DNA from: Candidatus Eiseniibacteriota bacterium | GTDB taxonomy: Bacteria; Orphanbacterota; Orphanbacteria; Orphanbacterales; Orphanbacteraceae | Direction: 5' to 3' | NCBI GenBank assembly: GCA_024276995.1 | Contig: JAJRWB010000001.1 | Coordinates: forward strand, 212,993-276,992 | Length of the DNA: 64,000 nucleotides | Shown here: positions 25,045-33,463 of the stretch, piece after piece | How the letters are laid out: each line of letters begins with the position of its first letter | Position numbering within the stretch: position 1 is the stretch's first letter | Translations under genes and position numbers: made by a program | The notes under the pieces: generated by a model | The model's input: the letters and a program-made list of their open reading frames with translations, nothing else | Databases searched by the model: none | Told to the model about the DNA's origin: nothing

Positions 25045-26157
25045 TCAGATGATCCTCAGCTCGGCGCGGAGGGCGCCCGCTTGCCGGAGCGCCTGGAAGA
25101 TGGCGATCATGTCGCGGGGGGTGACACCGAGGGCGTTCAGCGCGCGGGCGAGGTCGCCGACGCTCGCCGACTCGCCGATCGGCACGAGGCCGGTGTTCTC
25201 GGTCGATACCGATACGTCGCTGTTTTGATACTGCACCGTCTCCCCCGTGGAAAGCGGCGCCGGCTGCGACACGGACTGCTCGGTCCGGATCTGGACCGAC
25301 AGGTTGCCGTGGGCGATCGCCACACTGGAGATGGTCACGTTTTCCCCGGCCACGATGGTTCCGGTTCTCTCGTTGACCACGATCCGCGCCGCCGCATCCG
25401 GCTCGACTTCGATCGACTCGAGGCGCGCCAGGAGCGAAACACGGTCTACTGTTGAATCGCTATCGAGCGGAGAAACTTGAATCGTTCCGGCGTCGCGGGC
25501 GAGGGCGGTTCCCTCGCCGAGTTCGCGGTTGATGGCGCTTTGTATCCGTTTCGCCGTGGTGTAGTCGGGATCGTGAAGAAGAAGGGCGATCGTCGTTCTT
25601 TTCTTCCGGGCCGCCCATTCGCGCTCGACGATGCCCCCACCGGGGATACGACCGACGAGAACGTAGTTCTGTGTAATCTGGTCGCCCCCGCCTCCTCCGG
25701 CGGTGAAGCCGCCCACCGACACGGGACCCTGGGCGGTGGCGTACACCGCTCCTTCCGGCGTGGCGAGCGGGGTGATGAGAAGCGTGCCTCCCTCGAGGCT
25801 CGAGGCGTCGCCGATGGAGGAAACCGTCACGTCGAGATTCGAGCCTTTCCTGTGGAAACGGGTCAGCTGCGCCACCACCATGACGGCGGCGGTATTCTTC
25901 GACTTCATCTTCGACTGTGGAATGGTGATGCCGAGCCGGCTGAGCATGTTCGTCATCGACTGCATGGTGAAAAGGGACGATTTCGTGTCGCCCGTTCCGT
26001 CGAGGCCGACGACGAGTCCATAGCCGACGAGCTGCAGCTCCCCGCCGACGTCGATGCGCGCGATATCCTTCAGCCGCACACCGCCGGCGGCCGGGAGGGC
26101 CAAAAGCGCGGTGACCAGCAGCACCACCAAGGCGACTCTTCTCCCGCTCCTCTCCAT
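25045..26157 (-). CDS. flgI: Flagellar P-ring protein FlgI
   Basis: 370 residues from ATG 26157, which shares a base with the flgH stop (TGATG); an ATG at 26169 is an alternative. A signal peptide with hydrophobic core 'VALVVLLVTALLALPAAGG' precedes the mature protein. Family motifs are 'VRLKDIARIDVGG', 'LVGYGLVVGLDGTGD' and the C-terminal 'VGDLARALNALGVTPRDMIA'. FlgI forms the periplasmic ring around the rod. Confidence 0.95.
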   Translation of the reverse strand: MERSGRRVALVVLLVTALLALPAAGGVRLKDIARIDVGGELQLVGYGLVVGLDGTGDTKSSLFTMQSMTNMLSRLGITIPQSKMKSKNTAAVMVVAQLTRFHRKGSNLDVTVSSIGDASSLEGGTLLITPLATPEGAVYATAQGPVSVGGFTAGGGGGDQITQNYVLVGRIPGGGIVEREWAARKKRTTIALLLHDPDYTTAKRIQSAINRELGEGTALARDAGTIQVSPLDSDSTVDRVSLLARLESIEVEPDAAARIVVNERTGTIVAGENVTISSVAIAHGNLSVQIRTEQSVSQPAPLSTGETVQYQNSDVSVSTENTGLVPIGESASVGDLARALNALGVTPRDMIAIFQALRQAGALRAELRII

Positions 26158-26756
26158 CAGAAGATCCATGAGAGAACCCTCGCGAAGAGACTCGGCTTCG
26201 TCCCGGCGGAGACGACACCCTTCCCCTTGTAGGCGATTTTCGCCTCGGCGATATTCGTGGAGAACACCACGTTTCCCGGACCGATGTCGACCGGACGAAC
26301 CACTCCGCTCAGGACGAGCGTCTCGGTCTCGCCGTTCACTTCGATTTCACGCTCCCCGGCGATTTCGAGGTCGCCGTTCGGCCTTACCTGCGTCACCGTG
26401 GCCGCCATGCGCGCGGTGAGCCTCCCCTCGCGGATATGCCGGCCGCTTCCCTCGATATCCTTGCTGAAATCGGCGGACAGGCCGAAATCGGGAACGAAGT
26501 CGAACGCACCCGTCCCCTTCGTCCCCAGATGCTCGAACTCGTCGGTTCGTGTGGTGGTCAGCTTCGATGTATTGCTCCCCTTCGTTCTTTCGAGAATGCT
26601 CACGGTAACGATGTCTCCCACCGACCGGGCGGTCACGTCGGCGAAGAGGGAAACCTGCCGCACCGTGCGGACCGGTTCCTCCTTCACCCGGGACGAGGCG
26701 ACGGAGAGAACAGGTGCGAACAGCGCGAAGGCGAGGAAGACGGAAATCGTTCTCAT
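26157..26756 (-). CDS. flgH: Flagellar L-ring protein FlgH without lipobox cysteine
   Basis: 199 residues from ATG 26756, six bases after flgA; an in-frame extension into flgA is rejected. The N-terminal signal sequence 'MRTISVFLAFALFAPVLS' is followed by 'VASSRVKEEP', with no Cys where most FlgH proteins carry a lipobox. Core motifs 'LFADVTARSVGDIVTVSILE', 'GRLTARMAATVTQVRPNGDL' and 'GEREIEVNGETETL' are intact. FlgH forms the outer-membrane bushing of the rod, so the cell is a diderm. Confidence 0.93.
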   Translation of the reverse strand: MRTISVFLAFALFAPVLSVASSRVKEEPVRTVRQVSLFADVTARSVGDIVTVSILERTKGSNTSKLTTTRTDEFEHLGTKGTGAFDFVPDFGLSADFSKDIEGSGRHIREGRLTARMAATVTQVRPNGDLEIAGEREIEVNGETETLVLSGVVRPVDIGPGNVVFSTNIAEAKIAYKGKGVVSAGTKPSLFARVLSWIF

Positions 26757-26761
26757 GACAA

Positions 26762-27511
26762 TCAACCTCCGTTCACCGCGGCGCCGGCGAGACGCACCCT
26801 CACCACCCCGGCGGACACGACGTTGCATCTCAATCTCTTCCCGCTCCTGTCGTTCTTGACGGTGATCGCTTCGCCGGGGGCCCCGTCCTCCATGGCGGTG
26901 CCGGTGGCGCTGATCCGAACGCCCCCCACCGATACCAGGAGGAGGACCTTCTCGCCCCGGGAGATCACCGGGATCTTCTCCACCGCGCCCGCGAGGATCG
27001 GATCCCCCTCGCGGATCATCCGCTTCGTCCGTGTCCCCTCGATGGCGTCGACGTCGGAGATCGTCCCTCCTGCAAGGGAACGCACATCGCGCCGCTCGAA
27101 GAGAACCGACTCGTCGGTCAATTCGCTGTGGCGTTTCAACGGTTCCGCGGCGACGAGAATGTCGCGATAGACACGAACTTCGAAAGTGACCACGCGGCGG
27201 GAAACCCTTTTGCCGTCGCGAAAGAGGTCGAGCGTCACGTGAACGGGACCGCGGTTCTCGGAAGAGACCCGCACGGGTCGGATTTCGAGATCCTCCCCGT
27301 CGATTTCATCCGGAACGGTGACGGTGCCTCCGGCGATCTCGAGTTCCCCCGCGCCGGCAAACTCCGACTTCACAGCGTCGATCGCCGCCTCGGTAAGCGA
27401 CGACGCCGTGATCGACGTCCCCCACCCTCCCCCGGCGGCGACGAGGAGCGCGGCCGCGACGACGGCCGGCATGCACGAAAACGTCCCTCCGATTCTTCCT
27501 TCATGGTTCAT
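26762..27511 (-). CDS. flgA: P-ring assembly chaperone FlgA
   Basis: 249 residues with an N-terminal hydrophobic export signal ('VVAAALLVAAGGGWG'), an N-terminal domain of weak similarity and a C-terminal SAF-like domain: 'VAAEPLKRHSELTDESVLFE', 'RMIREGDPILAGAVEKIPVI' and 'ISATGTAMEDGAPGEAITVK'. FlgA acts in the periplasm as a chaperone for FlgI polymerisation. It lies between flgG and flgH. Confidence 0.92.
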   Translation of the reverse strand: MNHEGRIGGTFSCMPAVVAAALLVAAGGGWGTSITASSLTEAAIDAVKSEFAGAGELEIAGGTVTVPDEIDGEDLEIRPVRVSSENRGPVHVTLDLFRDGKRVSRRVVTFEVRVYRDILVAAEPLKRHSELTDESVLFERRDVRSLAGGTISDVDAIEGTRTKRMIREGDPILAGAVEKIPVISRGEKVLLLVSVGGVRISATGTAMEDGAPGEAITVKNDRSGKRLRCNVVSAGVVRVRLAGAAVNGG

Positions 27512-27542
27512 CGATCATTCCTGCCTTCCCTGGCTGGAGCCG

Positions 27543-28331
27543 TTACCTCGTCAGATTGTTCGCCATGGTCATCATGTCTTCCGACGCCTGGATCGCCTTC
27601 GAGTTGATCTCGTACGCCCTCTGGGCGGCGATGAGTGAGATCATCTCCTCGACGATGTCGACGTTCGACACCTCGAGGTAGCCCTGGGTGAGTTGGCCGA
27701 GGCCGTCGGTTCCGGGCGTCGCCGGTATGGGGTCGCCCGAAGCGGGGGTCAGCGCGTAGAGGTTTTGGCCGAGCGCCTGGAGTCCCGCCGGGTTGACGAA
27801 CCGCACGAGCTCGATCTGGCCCACCTCCTGGGGCGTGTTGTCCGCTCCCACGGTGATCGATACGAGCCCGTCGGGCGCGACCGAGATCGACGACGTGTCC
27901 TGCGGGATGGTGATCTCCGGGTCGAGGATGTAGCCGTCGGACGTGACCATCCTCCCGTCGCTCGACACCTTGAAGCTGCCGTCCCGCGTGTACGCCTCTC
28001 CCCCATCGGGGAGGATGACGCGGAAAAGGCCTTCCCCCTTGATCGCCATGTCGGTCGGGTTTCCCGTGGAGATCAGTTCCCCCTGGGAGAACATCCGCTG
28101 CGTCGAAACCGGTGTCGAACCGTAGCCGAGTTCGAGAGCCGCCGGCGTGATCGTGCCCGCGGCGGTGGGGTTCCCCGCGACTTTCGCCCGCTGATAGAAC
28201 AGGTCCTGAAACTCGACGCGAGTCTTCTTGAAACCGGTGGTATTCACGTTCGCCAGGTTATTGGCGATGTTGTCGACATTCATCTGCTGGGCCTTCATCC
28301 CGGTGGCGGCGGTTCTCATTGCACGAATCAT
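27543..28331 (-). CDS. flgG: Distal rod protein FlgG
   Basis: 262 residues, standard length. The N-terminal signature is 'GMKAQQMNVDNIANNLANVN' followed by 'TTGFKKTRVEFQDLFYQ'. The C-terminal motif is 'VDIVEEMISLIAAQRAYEIN'. It builds the distal rod that crosses the P and L rings. It is 17 bases downstream of flgF. Confidence 0.97.
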   Translation of the reverse strand: MIRAMRTAATGMKAQQMNVDNIANNLANVNTTGFKKTRVEFQDLFYQRAKVAGNPTAAGTITPAALELGYGSTPVSTQRMFSQGELISTGNPTDMAIKGEGLFRVILPDGGEAYTRDGSFKVSSDGRMVTSDGYILDPEITIPQDTSSISVAPDGLVSITVGADNTPQEVGQIELVRFVNPAGLQALGQNLYALTPASGDPIPATPGTDGLGQLTQGYLEVSNVDIVEEMISLIAAQRAYEINSKAIQASEDMMTMANNLTR

Positions 28332-28348
28332 TCCGGTCCTCCTCGGGG

Positions 28349-29059
28349 CTAGCCCGTGATCAGCTCGTTCGCGACCCGGCGAAGAGTGCTGCTCTGCAGC
28401 TTCAGTGTGTGGCCCGCCGCCTCGAACTGCTTGATAAGCGCCATCATGCGCATCATTTCACTTCCCTCTTCCACGTTGGAATCCTCGAGGGAACGCTGAG
28501 CGACCTTCGCGTCCGGTTCGATTTCGTGAAGCGGTGCGTCCGGACGGGGTCCGAACAGGCCGCTCCCTTCACGGCGAAGCGCTGCCGGATCGGCGAAGTT
28601 CCGGATCAGCAGCTTTCCCACCGAAAGACCGTTCACGAGAAACTCGCCGTCCTCGGTCACTTCGACGGGGCCATTTTGCAGCGTGATCGGTCCCCCATCG
28701 GCGGCGACGGGAAAGCCGTCCTGGGTGACGAGGGTTCCCCCGCCGTCGAGGGTGAAGTTGCCGTCCCTCGTGAACCGTTCCCCGTCGGGGGTCTGGACGA
28801 CGAAGAATCCCTCCCCCTGCAAGGCGAGATCGAGATCCCGGCCGGTCGGTTTCAGACTTCCCTGACTGAAATCGATATACTGGCGCTCGTTGCGTCCCGC
28901 GGCGCGGATGTCGCCCGACACTTCGCGGAGCACATCGACGAACACATGGGCCGCCTTGTACCCAGGCGTGGAGCTGTTCGCGATATTGTTGACCAGCGCT
29001 TCTTGTCTCGCCTGCTGAGAGACCATCGCCGCGCCGGAAAGATAGATGCCGTCAGCCAT
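28349..29059 (-). CDS. flgF: Proximal rod protein FlgF
   Basis: 236 residues. The N-terminal rod-family motif 'SQQARQEALVNNIANSSTPG' and central 'LALQGEGFFVVQTPDGERFT' match FlgF/FlgG rod proteins; the C-terminus has 'EEGSEMMRMMALIKQFEAAG'. It is the first gene of the flgF-flgG-flgA-flgH-flgI-flgJ run. A sigma-54 promoter ends 40 bases upstream and AGGAG precedes the ATG. Confidence 0.92.
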   Translation of the reverse strand: MADGIYLSGAAMVSQQARQEALVNNIANSSTPGYKAAHVFVDVLREVSGDIRAAGRNERQYIDFSQGSLKPTGRDLDLALQGEGFFVVQTPDGERFTRDGNFTLDGGGTLVTQDGFPVAADGGPITLQNGPVEVTEDGEFLVNGLSVGKLLIRNFADPAALRREGSGLFGPRPDAPLHEIEPDAKVAQRSLEDSNVEEGSEMMRMMALIKQFEAAGHTLKLQSSTLRRVANELITG

Positions 29060-29098
29060 CCACTCCTCTCCTTCCGATTGCCGTCCGTTGCGCGAGAT

Positions 29099-29114
29099 TG
29101 CAAAGGTCGTGCCA
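29099..29114 (-). promoter_or_regulatory. Sigma-54 promoter of the flgF operon
   Basis: On the - strand the sequence is TGGCACGACCTTTGCA, a full match to TGGCACG-N4-TTGCA with GG and GC at the -24/-12 positions. Transcription should begin about 12 bases further, near 29088, giving a leader of about 28 nt before flgF. The window encodes a GAFTGA-containing sigma-54 activator (51681-53246) as its likely partner. Confidence 0.92.
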
Positions 29115-29229
29115 TTGCCGGACCGACAGGTTCTGAAGCGACAACTCAGTTCGTATCAATAGGATAGGCGCACAACCCGAAATCGATCGTTCTTCCGGCG
29201 CACCTGGGGGGGAAAGGGGAGGACGTGGC

Positions 29230-29271
29230 GGCGGGAAATCGTTTCCCACCGGGGGGAAGCGATTTCCCGCC
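29230..29271 (-). terminator. Long inverted repeat closing the fliF-fliA transcript
   Basis: GGCGGGAAATCG (29230-29241) pairs perfectly with CGATTTCCCGCC (29260-29271), a 12-bp stem, and inner TTCCC/GGGAA can extend it. It lies just after the stop of the FliK-like gene and about 115 bases before the sigma-54 promoter, so it marks an operon boundary. No T-run follows on the - strand, so it may need Rho or act as an mRNA end. Confidence 0.6.
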
Positions 29272-29279
29272 TTCGGAGG

Positions 29280-30491
29280 TCACGAGTCGCCGCCGGGCGT
29301 CTCCTGCGCACCGACCGGACGGGAGAGGGTGATCGACGCCGTCTCTCCTTCCGGCTCGACGGCAACCGGGATACCGGTGCGGCGAAGGAGCGCTTCCACT
29401 TCCGCCGCGAGAGGACTCCTCTTTCCGAGGGGGGGATGAAGGGTGATCTCGAGGCGCTCCTTCCCGGGTGCGATCTCGCCGGAAAGGGGAGCGGCACGGC
29501 GCATGTCGATCCAGAACCGGGTCACTCCGGCGGTGGAGATGGCCGAGAGGGTTCCCGCCCGTCCGTCGAGGAGGAGGGGGATCTGCGCGAACCGCCGCGA
29601 AGGAACGTCGCTTCCGGGGGAAAGATTGCCAATACGCTCCGACTCGATCGTCTCGAGCGACCGGGTGCACCAGGCGGCGGCACGACACAGGGCGCTCCTC
29701 GCTCGGCGGGGGATCTCCCCGGTGTCGCTGCGGCGGCAACGATCCTCGAGATCTTCCTTCAACCGGCGCAGGAGCCGTTCGACCGCTTCTCGAGCCGGGG
29801 CGGAGCTTTTCATTTTCGAACCGGCGCCGGTCGGCGCGACGCCCCATTCCCGGAGGATCGATTCGAGACGATCACCGATGCCCGGATCGGCGAGGGGGAG
29901 GAACCGATCGTGGATCGACAGCGCATAGCGGTCGAGGAGGGAACCTTCGGGAAGTTCTTCCGCCGCTTCGAGAAGCGCCTCGATCAGGTGGGCGAGGGCG
30001 GCCCCGATCGGCGCGCCTCCCTCGCGGTCGATCATCGCGGCGGGGGGCGTCCCCGGCTCAAGGCCGCGTGCTGCGGCGGCCACCGCCGCATTCACCTCCC
30101 GGATCCACAAGTCGAGTGGGATCACACCGTCCGGATAGTGCCGGCGCCGTTCGAGGAGGCGCCGTCTCGCTTCCCGGCGAAGGCCGTCCCTCCCCGCCAG
30201 GCGCGCCCGGCGGATCGCCTCGTCGATCATCGTGTCGAGGTCATCGCATTCGGCGCGGGCACGCGGCCCCTTCGGCCCGGCGCCCTCTCCCCTTCCGGCG
30301 ATCTTCAGGACGATCTTCCCGGCCTGCGACCGTGCGGTCGCCGTGATCCGTTCCCCCCGGACGAGAGGAAGATCGCTACAGGCGACGTACGTCTTTCCGT
30401 TCACGTCGAGCACGACTCTTCGGTAGGGAAGGAAGCCGAGCACTTCGGCGGAGACGGTAGTCCCCTCTTTCCATGGGCGAACGCCGCTCAT
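29280..30491 (-). CDS. Uncharacterised flagellar-locus protein, FliK-like
   Basis: 403 residues, cytoplasmic, no signal. The N-terminal beta-rich segment 'FLPYRRVVLDVNGKTYVACS' and 'DLPLVRGERITATA' resembles the opening domain of some divergent FliK proteins. The middle (about 85-300) is helical and Arg/Glu rich. The end, 'AQIPLLLDGRAGTLSAI' then 'LEITLHPPLGKRSPLAAEVE', has a layout like a FliK C-terminal domain. It follows fliA by 90 bases and ends the large operon. A second hook-length-type protein, or an unrelated flagellar factor, are both possible; the link to FliK is a weak inference. Confidence 0.5.
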   Translation of the reverse strand: MSGVRPWKEGTTVSAEVLGFLPYRRVVLDVNGKTYVACSDLPLVRGERITATARSQAGKIVLKIAGRGEGAGPKGPRARAECDDLDTMIDEAIRRARLAGRDGLRREARRRLLERRRHYPDGVIPLDLWIREVNAAVAAAARGLEPGTPPAAMIDREGGAPIGAALAHLIEALLEAAEELPEGSLLDRYALSIHDRFLPLADPGIGDRLESILREWGVAPTGAGSKMKSSAPAREAVERLLRRLKEDLEDRCRRSDTGEIPRRARSALCRAAAWCTRSLETIESERIGNLSPGSDVPSRRFAQIPLLLDGRAGTLSAISTAGVTRFWIDMRRAAPLSGEIAPGKERLEITLHPPLGKRSPLAAEVEALLRRTGIPVAVEPEGETASITLSRPVGAQETPGGDS

Positions 30492-30581
30492 CGATGTCCG
30501 TCCGTCGGGATTCCATCGCGGTGCGGGGGAAGGTTCGATCGCCGGGCGGCGACCGGCACGGCTCGACGGTGAACAGGCACG

Positions 30582-31325
30582 CTACACCTGGTTTTCCAGC
30601 GTCTCCCTCACCTGCGCCCGGAGGATGGTTATCGCCTTGGCGTGAATCTGGGAGACCCTCGATTCGGTAAGGTCGAGGAGGTTTCCGATCTCTCGCATTT
30701 TCAGTCTCTCGAAGTAGTAGAGAGAGAGCACCAGCCGTTCCGTCCGGGGGAGAGTCTGGATGCTGGCGACGAGCAGCTCCGCCATCTGCTTTCGTTCGAG
30801 TTCACAGAGGGCGTCCGATCCCTCCTCGCCGGCGGTTGAGCGTCCTTCCATGTCCACCTCGTTCATTTCGTTCAGCGAAAAGAGCGTCGCCCCCCGCGCC
30901 TGTGCCATGATCCGTCCGATTTCATCGGGAGGGATGCCGATCTCCACGGAGAGTTCGTCGTCCGTGGGGGGGCGGCCGTGAACTCTCTGGAGGTCGAGAA
31001 GGCCTTTTTCGATGCGGCGAACTTTCACCCTTGTCGAGTAGGGAAGGGGATCCTGGGCCCGGAGGTGATCGAGAATCGCGCCGCGAACATGTTTCGACGC
31101 GAACGCTTCAAACACGACGCCCCGGGTCGGATCGAAGGCGTCGACCGCCCGGATCAACCCGATGGTTCCGGCGCTCTCGAGATCGGCGGGATCGACGCTG
31201 CCCGGCACGCGGACGGCGATCGAGCGGGCGATCCGCTTCACCATCGAGAGGTGTTCGATGATCTGCTGCTCCCGTGCGGCCACCGCGGTCGCTCCGTAGC
31301 CGCTCTCTTGCAACGGTTTCGACAT
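30582..31325 (-). CDS. fliA: RNA polymerase sigma-28 factor FliA
   Basis: 247 residues with sigma-70 family regions 2 ('DPADLESAGTIGLIRAVDAF', 'FEAFASKHVRGAILDHLRAQD'), 3 ('LLDLQRVHGRPPTDDELSVE') and 4 ('LPRTERLVLSLYYFERLKMR', 'EIGNLLDLTESRVSQIHAKA'). It directs late flagellar genes; two near-consensus target promoters are seen in the window. It follows flhA by 34 bases, without the flhF-flhG pair often found in between. Confidence 0.96.
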   Translation of the reverse strand: MSKPLQESGYGATAVAAREQQIIEHLSMVKRIARSIAVRVPGSVDPADLESAGTIGLIRAVDAFDPTRGVVFEAFASKHVRGAILDHLRAQDPLPYSTRVKVRRIEKGLLDLQRVHGRPPTDDELSVEIGIPPDEIGRIMAQARGATLFSLNEMNEVDMEGRSTAGEEGSDALCELERKQMAELLVASIQTLPRTERLVLSLYYFERLKMREIGNLLDLTESRVSQIHAKAITILRAQVRETLENQV

Positions 31326-31359
31326 GGCCTCCCATCCCCGTAGTGGAACAAGCCGTTCG

Positions 31360-33456
31360 TTACGCCGGGGCGGTCTCAGTGACCGGTTCCTCTAGAGAAA
31401 GGACCCCTACTGAGTAAAGATCGACATCGGGCGCGATTTCATGATAGGAAAGGACCGGCTGCGCGGGAAAAGCGGCCTCCGTGAGCCTTCTGAGGGCCAA
31501 CCGGACCTGTGGAGCACAAAGTATGGCGGGTCTTTCCTGGCGGTCGAGCACCGACCGGATCATTTCGCGGAGGCGGTCGAGAAGTTTCCGCGTCTGCGAC
31601 GGGGGAAGCGATGTGGCGAGGGAGCTTCCCCCCTCCTTCATCGCCTGGGTAAGCATCTGTTCGAGTCCCGGATCGAGGGAGATGACGTGGAGTTTCCTGT
31701 CCGGTCCCGTGCAGCTCCCGCAGATGGCACGGCTCAGTCCCGACCGGACGTACTCGGTGAGAAGATCGATGTCCTTCACCTGCCCGGCGTAGTCGACGAG
31801 GGTCTCGAGAATCGTGCCGAGATCCCGCACGGGAACGAGTTCCTTCAGCAGGTTCTGCAACACCCTGTGCACCGTGCCGAGGGAGACCTGCTCCGGGATG
31901 ACATCCTTCACGAGCGCCGGGCATTCCTTCTCGAATTCGTCGAGGAGCGTCTTCACATCTTGGCGGGAAAGGATTTCCCACGCGTGGTTGCGGATCACCT
32001 CAGTGAGATGCGTGGCGAGAACGACGCTGGCGCTCACCACGGTGAGGCCGAGATCCTCCGCGCGGGATCGCCCGGCGTTGTTCACCCACTTCGCCGCGAG
32101 GCCGAAGGCGGGTTCCTTCGTGTCGACGCCCTCGATCCGGGCGAGATCCTCCTCGCTTCCCATGGCGAGATGGTGGCCGACCATCAGTTTTCCGCCCGCC
32201 ACCCGGTGCGTCCGGAGGCGGATCTCGTATTCATCCGGTTTCAAACGGATGTCGTCGCGCACCCGTATCCGTGGAACGATGATGCCGACGTCGCCGGCGA
32301 TCTGCCGCCGGAGCGCGACCACCCTGTCGAGGAAGTCGCTTCCCCTGTCGGCGTCCATCATCGGGATCAGCCCGTACCCGATCGCCACCTCGAGACGGTC
32401 GATGCGGAGATATTCTTCGGGCGCCTCCTCCTCCTTCGCCGTCTCGACCGTGCTTTCCTCCTCCACCTGCACGGCACTCTCCTCGGGCGTGCGCATCTGT
32501 GAGAGGGCGAACACCGCCCCGCCGAGAAGGAGGAGTGGAATGGTCGGAAGACCGGGGATGAGCGCGAGGCATGCAAGGGCGCCCGACACGACACCCAGCG
32601 GCTGTCTCTGGCCGAAGAGCTGTTCTTTGATCTCCGGACCGAGGCGGGTCGCCGACGAAGCACGGCTCACCACGATGCCGGCCGAGGTGGAGATGATCAG
32701 CGCCGGGATCTGGCTCACCAACCCGTCGCCGATGGTGAGACGCGTGTACGTTCTCATCGAGTCGGCGGGTGAAAGGCCGAGCTGCAGCACGCCGACCACG
32801 AACCCGGCGAGAATGTTCACGAGGGTGATCACGATACCGGCGATGGCATCTCCCCTCACGAACTTCGCGGCCCCGTCCATCGCCCCGTAGAAGTTCGCCT
32901 CCCTGGAGATTTCGTCCCGGCGGCGGAGCGCTTCTTCCTCGTTGATGATGCCGGCGTTCAGATCGGCGTCGATGCTCATCTGCTTCCCCGGCATGGCGTC
33001 GAGGGTGAACCGGGCGCCGACCTCGGCATTTCGCTCGGTGCCCCGTACGACGACGAGGTACTGGATCGCCACGAGGATGATGAAGATCACGAAACCGACG
33101 ACGTAGTTGTCCTTGATCACGAAGCTGCCGAACGCGGAGATCACGCTTCCGGCATACGCCTGCCCGAGGATCAGCCTCGTGGAAGCGACATTGAGGGAGA
33201 GGCGGAAGAGGGTGACCACGAGCATGAGGCTCGGGAAGACGGAAAGCTGAAGCGGCTTCGTCACATAGAGCGCGTTCGCCAGCACCACGAGGGAGAGGCT
33301 CAGGTTGAACGTGAGGAGCACGTCGAGCAACCACGTCGGCAGGGGGACCACCATGACCGCCAGGATCGAGATCACCCCGCCGGCGAGGAGGAGATTCGGA
33401 CTCATCAGCGCCGCGCCCATTCCGCCGGTTTTTTCCATCGCTACCGCTTCCATCAT
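31360..33456 (-). CDS. flhA: Flagellar type III export gate protein FlhA
   Basis: 698 residues. Eight membrane helices fill the first 320 residues ('LLLAGGVISILAVMVVPL', 'LDVLLTFNLSLSLVVLANAL'). The FHIPEP signature lies near 150-180 ('RFTLDAMPGKQMSIDADLNA', 'GIINEEEALRRRDEI'). The C-terminal cytoplasmic domain (about 350-690) docks chaperone-substrate complexes. It starts seven bases after flhB; ATG 33456 with a second Met immediately after. Confidence 0.97.
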   Translation of the reverse strand: MMEAVAMEKTGGMGAALMSPNLLLAGGVISILAVMVVPLPTWLLDVLLTFNLSLSLVVLANALYVTKPLQLSVFPSLMLVVTLFRLSLNVASTRLILGQAYAGSVISAFGSFVIKDNYVVGFVIFIILVAIQYLVVVRGTERNAEVGARFTLDAMPGKQMSIDADLNAGIINEEEALRRRDEISREANFYGAMDGAAKFVRGDAIAGIVITLVNILAGFVVGVLQLGLSPADSMRTYTRLTIGDGLVSQIPALIISTSAGIVVSRASSATRLGPEIKEQLFGQRQPLGVVSGALACLALIPGLPTIPLLLLGGAVFALSQMRTPEESAVQVEEESTVETAKEEEAPEEYLRIDRLEVAIGYGLIPMMDADRGSDFLDRVVALRRQIAGDVGIIVPRIRVRDDIRLKPDEYEIRLRTHRVAGGKLMVGHHLAMGSEEDLARIEGVDTKEPAFGLAAKWVNNAGRSRAEDLGLTVVSASVVLATHLTEVIRNHAWEILSRQDVKTLLDEFEKECPALVKDVIPEQVSLGTVHRVLQNLLKELVPVRDLGTILETLVDYAGQVKDIDLLTEYVRSGLSRAICGSCTGPDRKLHVISLDPGLEQMLTQAMKEGGSSLATSLPPSQTRKLLDRLREMIRSVLDRQERPAILCAPQVRLALRRLTEAAFPAQPVLSYHEIAPDVDLYSVGVLSLEEPVTETAPA

Positions 33457-33463
33457 TCAACCC

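Noticed and set aside
29052-29249. Small - strand frame upstream of flgF
   Set aside because: It overlaps the sigma-54 promoter and the flgF start, has no motif and no ribosome site.
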